A DNA stretch of 64,000 nucleotides from LGRD01 sp031415135 (GTDB taxonomy: Bacteria; Pseudomonadota; Gammaproteobacteria; Burkholderiales; Burkholderiaceae_C). The notes under the pieces are model-generated. The model searched no databases and had not been told where the DNA came from. It was given only the letters and a program-made list of their open reading frames with translations. The stretch lies in assembly GCA_031415135.1 (NCBI GenBank), contig JANORB010000127.1, forward strand, positions 1-64,000, in the 5' to 3' direction. Positions 62,154 through 64,000 of the stretch are shown here, piece after piece (the first letter of the stretch is position 1; each line of letters opens with the position of its first letter). The position numbers and the translations under genes were made by a program.

Positions 62154-62957
62154 CTATGGGTTGAGTGGCTGGTGCCGGCCCCACCACCACAGGCCGATGC
62201 CGGCGACGACCATCGGCACGCACAACCACTGCCCCATGCTCATGTTCAGCGCCAGCAGGCCGAGAAAACTGTCGGGCTCCCGGAAATATTCAGCGATGAA
62301 GCGGAACAGCCCGTAGCCGATCAGGAACATGCCCGACACCTGGCCCAGCGGGCGCGGTTTGCGCGCGTACAGCCACAGCAGCACGAACAGCAGCACGCCC
62401 TCGAGCGCAAACTGGTACAGCGGCGACGGGTGGCGCGGCAGATTCGTCCCCGACTGAGGGAACACCATCGCCCAGGGCAGGTTCGGGTCGGCCGCGCGGC
62501 CCCACAACTCGCCATTGATGAAGTTGCCGATGCGCCCTGACGCCAGGCCGGTGGGCACGCAAGGCGCGATCAGATCGGTCACCTGCAAGAAGCGCCGGCC
62601 CTTGGCGCGCGCAAACACGGCCATCGCGGCGAGCACCCCCAACAAACCGCCATGGAACGCCATGCCGCCTTTCCACACAGCCAAGATCTCCAGCGGATGC
62701 TCGGCGTAATACCCGGGTTTGTAGAACAGCACGTAGCCGAGCCGGCCGCCGATCACGACGCCGAGCACGCCGTAAAAGAGCAGGTCTTCCACATCGCGGC
62801 GCGTCCAGCCCGCTTGCGCGAACTGCGCCAGCTTGACGCGCTGCGCGCCGAGCCAGATGAACAGGCCAAAGGCCACGAGGTAGGTCAGCCCGTACCAATG
62901 AATGGCGATCGGGCCGAGTTGCAAGGCGACGGGGCTGAATTGCGGGTGGATGAGCAT
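62154..62957 (-). CDS. lgt: prolipoprotein diacylglyceryl transferase
   Basis: 267-residue inner-membrane enzyme that attaches diacylglycerol from phosphatidylglycerol to the Cys of lipoprotein precursors; it acts on the many lipoproteins in this window. Seven hydrophobic segments. Conserved motifs include HWYGLTYLVAF, GGRLGYVLFY, WKGGMAFHGGLLG and SGRIGNFINGELWGR. ATG at 62957 gives the usual start (MLIHPQFSPVALQLGPIAIHWYG). It precedes dnaQ and is divergent from ilvD. Confidence 0.95.
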   Translation of the reverse strand: MLIHPQFSPVALQLGPIAIHWYGLTYLVAFGLFIWLGAQRVKLAQFAQAGWTRRDVEDLLFYGVLGVVIGGRLGYVLFYKPGYYAEHPLEILAVWKGGMAFHGGLLGVLAAMAVFARAKGRRFLQVTDLIAPCVPTGLASGRIGNFINGELWGRAADPNLPWAMVFPQSGTNLPRHPSPLYQFALEGVLLFVLLWLYARKPRPLGQVSGMFLIGYGLFRFIAEYFREPDSFLGLLALNMSMGQWLCVPMVVAGIGLWWWGRHQPLNP

Positions 62958-63091
62958 GCGTCGATCATAAAGGGCGGGACCACCAGACCCGCCCCGCGCG
63001 GCGCTCGGCGCCATTCACCCTGGGGCGGGCTGGATGTCTCATGCCGGCCGCTATAGTTCTGCTCCCACGCCGACACCCCACGAGGACACTC

Positions 63092-64000
63092 ATGAGTTCG
63101 AACCGACGCTCGAAGAACATCACCGAAGGCGTTGCGCGCGCACCCAACCGCTCGATGTTCTATGCCCTCGGCTACGAGGAGGCGGACTTCAAGAAGCCGA
63201 TGATCGGCGTGGCCAATGGGCACTCGACCATCACGCCTTGCAACTCGGGCCTGCAAAAACTGGCCGATGCCGCCGTGCTCGGCATCGAGGAGGCGGGTGG
63301 CAACGCGCAGATTTTCGGCACGCCCACCATCAGCGACGGTATGGCCATGGGCACCGAAGGCATGAAGTACAGCCTGGTGTCGCGCGAGGTGATTGCCGAC
63401 TGCATCGAAACCTGCGTCGGCGGCCAGTGGATGGACGGTGTGCTGGTGGTCGGCGGCTGCGACAAGAACATGCCTGGCGGCATGATGGGCATGCTGCGCG
63501 CCAACGTGCCGGCCATCTATGTGTATGGCGGCACCATTCTTCCGGGCCGCTACAAGGACAAGGACCTCAACATCGTCAGCGTGTTCGAGGCGGTGGGCCA
63601 GTTCAGCGCCGGCCACATGAGCGAAGAAGACTTCCGCCAGATCGAGCGGCGCGCCATCCCTGGCAGTGGCTCGTGCGGCGGCATGTACACGGCCAACACC
63701 ATGAGTTCGGCCTTCGAGGCGCTGGGCCTGAGCCTGCCGTATTCGAGCACCATGGCCAACCCGCACGATGAAATCGTCGGCGCCGCCCGGCAGGCGGCCC
63801 ACGTGCTGGTGGACGCCGTCAAGGCCGACCTGAAGCCGCGTGACATCGTCACCACTAAAGCGCTCGAGAACGCCGTGGCCGTTGTCATGGCCACCGGCGG
63901 GTCGACCAATGCGGTGCTGCATTTCCTGGCCATCGCGCATGCGGCGCAGGTCGAATGGTCCATCGACGACTTCGAGCGCATGCGCAAACGGATTCCGGTG
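63092..64000 (+). CDS. ilvD: dihydroxy-acid dehydratase, 3' end outside the window
   Basis: First 303 residues of an iron-sulphur dehydratase of branched-chain amino acid synthesis (about 557-620 residues in full). MSSNRRSKNITEGVARAPNR at the start, NGHSTITPCNSGL, VGGCDKNMPGG and GSGSCGGMYTANTM supply the cluster Cys residues. GAGGA precedes the ATG. The frame runs open to the end of the window. It is divergent from lgt. Confidence 0.95.
   Translation, partial: MSSNRRSKNITEGVARAPNRSMFYALGYEEADFKKPMIGVANGHSTITPCNSGLQKLADAAVLGIEEAGGNAQIFGTPTISDGMAMGTEGMKYSLVSREVIADCIETCVGGQWMDGVLVVGGCDKNMPGGMMGMLRANVPAIYVYGGTILPGRYKDKDLNIVSVFEAVGQFSAGHMSEEDFRQIERRAIPGSGSCGGMYTANTMSSAFEALGLSLPYSSTMANPHDEIVGAARQAAHVLVDAVKADLKPRDIVTTKALENAVAVVMATGGSTNAVLHFLAIAHAAQVEWSIDDFERMRKRIPV

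Overview
The window is a gene-dense, high-GC stretch of chromosome. The gene families (two PHB-depolymerase-type esterases, DUF2177, DUF1003, a Ku/LigD pair, several Crp/Fnr regulators, an IlvD of the short bacterial type) point to a betaproteobacterium of the order Burkholderiales. That assignment is inferred from protein families, not from a marker gene. No insertion sequence, prophage, CRISPR array or rRNA was seen. The only RNA gene found is a tRNA-Val(CAC) near the right end. Most long open frames on the strand opposite a gene are high-GC shadows and are left out.

Layout. 1-3.0 kb: the 3' part of a large KatE-type catalase, then a cardiolipin synthase-like phospholipase D. 3.0-4.7 kb: an esterase and a ribbon-helix-helix regulator with a striking tandem operator. 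4.7-12.5 kb, all on the minus strand: envelope proteins (DUF2177, glycine-zipper lipoprotein, second phospholipase D, sorbosone dehydrogenase-like lipoprotein, DUF3309, collagen-like lipoprotein, AsmA, a 23-residue membrane peptide, a PhnA-like membrane protein). 12.7-15.8 kb: a three-repeat periplasmic protein, a hypothetical, a BON lipoprotein, a flavoprotein. 15.8-23.6 kb: signalling (hybrid histidine kinase, response regulator, degenerate GGDEF protein, Crp/Fnr regulator, then an unknown protein + double-domain KaiC-like ATPase + intact GGDEF cyclase). 23.6-29.5 kb: DJ-1/PfpI protein, alternative oxidase, P2-type ATPase, AI-2E-type exporter. 29.6-34.4 kb: arcDABC, the arginine deiminase pathway, with an ANR/FNR box. 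34.5-37.5 kb: trehalose-6-phosphate phosphatase, small proteins, an L,D-transpeptidase. 37.6-42.2 kb: Ku and LigD around a second esterase. 42.3-44.7 kb: three consecutive Crp/Fnr regulators. 44.9-49.3 kb: DoxX, small membrane proteins, DUF4331, small lipoproteins. 49.3-57.9 kb: an 8.6-kb cyclic beta-1,2-glucan synthase. 58-61.2 kb: DUF1003, ferritin-like, BON, CsbD and AI-2E proteins. 61.3-64 kb: housekeeping genes (tRNA-Val, dnaQ, lgt, 5' part of ilvD).

Read together, roughly positions 1-61,000 look like a stress-survival cluster: peroxide defence, cyanide-insensitive and fermentative energy supply, end-joining repair, osmolyte and osmoregulated glucan synthesis, iron storage and envelope maintenance, with dense regulatory genes. 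Two recurrent intergenic DNA motifs support joint control. One is a Crp-like inverted repeat with core TGCGCTGCCGCA or half-site CTGTGCGCTG, found before the KaiC operon, the alternative oxidase, the P-type ATPase/exporter pair, a Crp/Fnr gene and others. The other is TTCCTACAG, lying about 75-105 bases before several stress genes in the same orientation. These motifs, and the link to the four Crp/Fnr proteins encoded here, are the most interesting content of the window.
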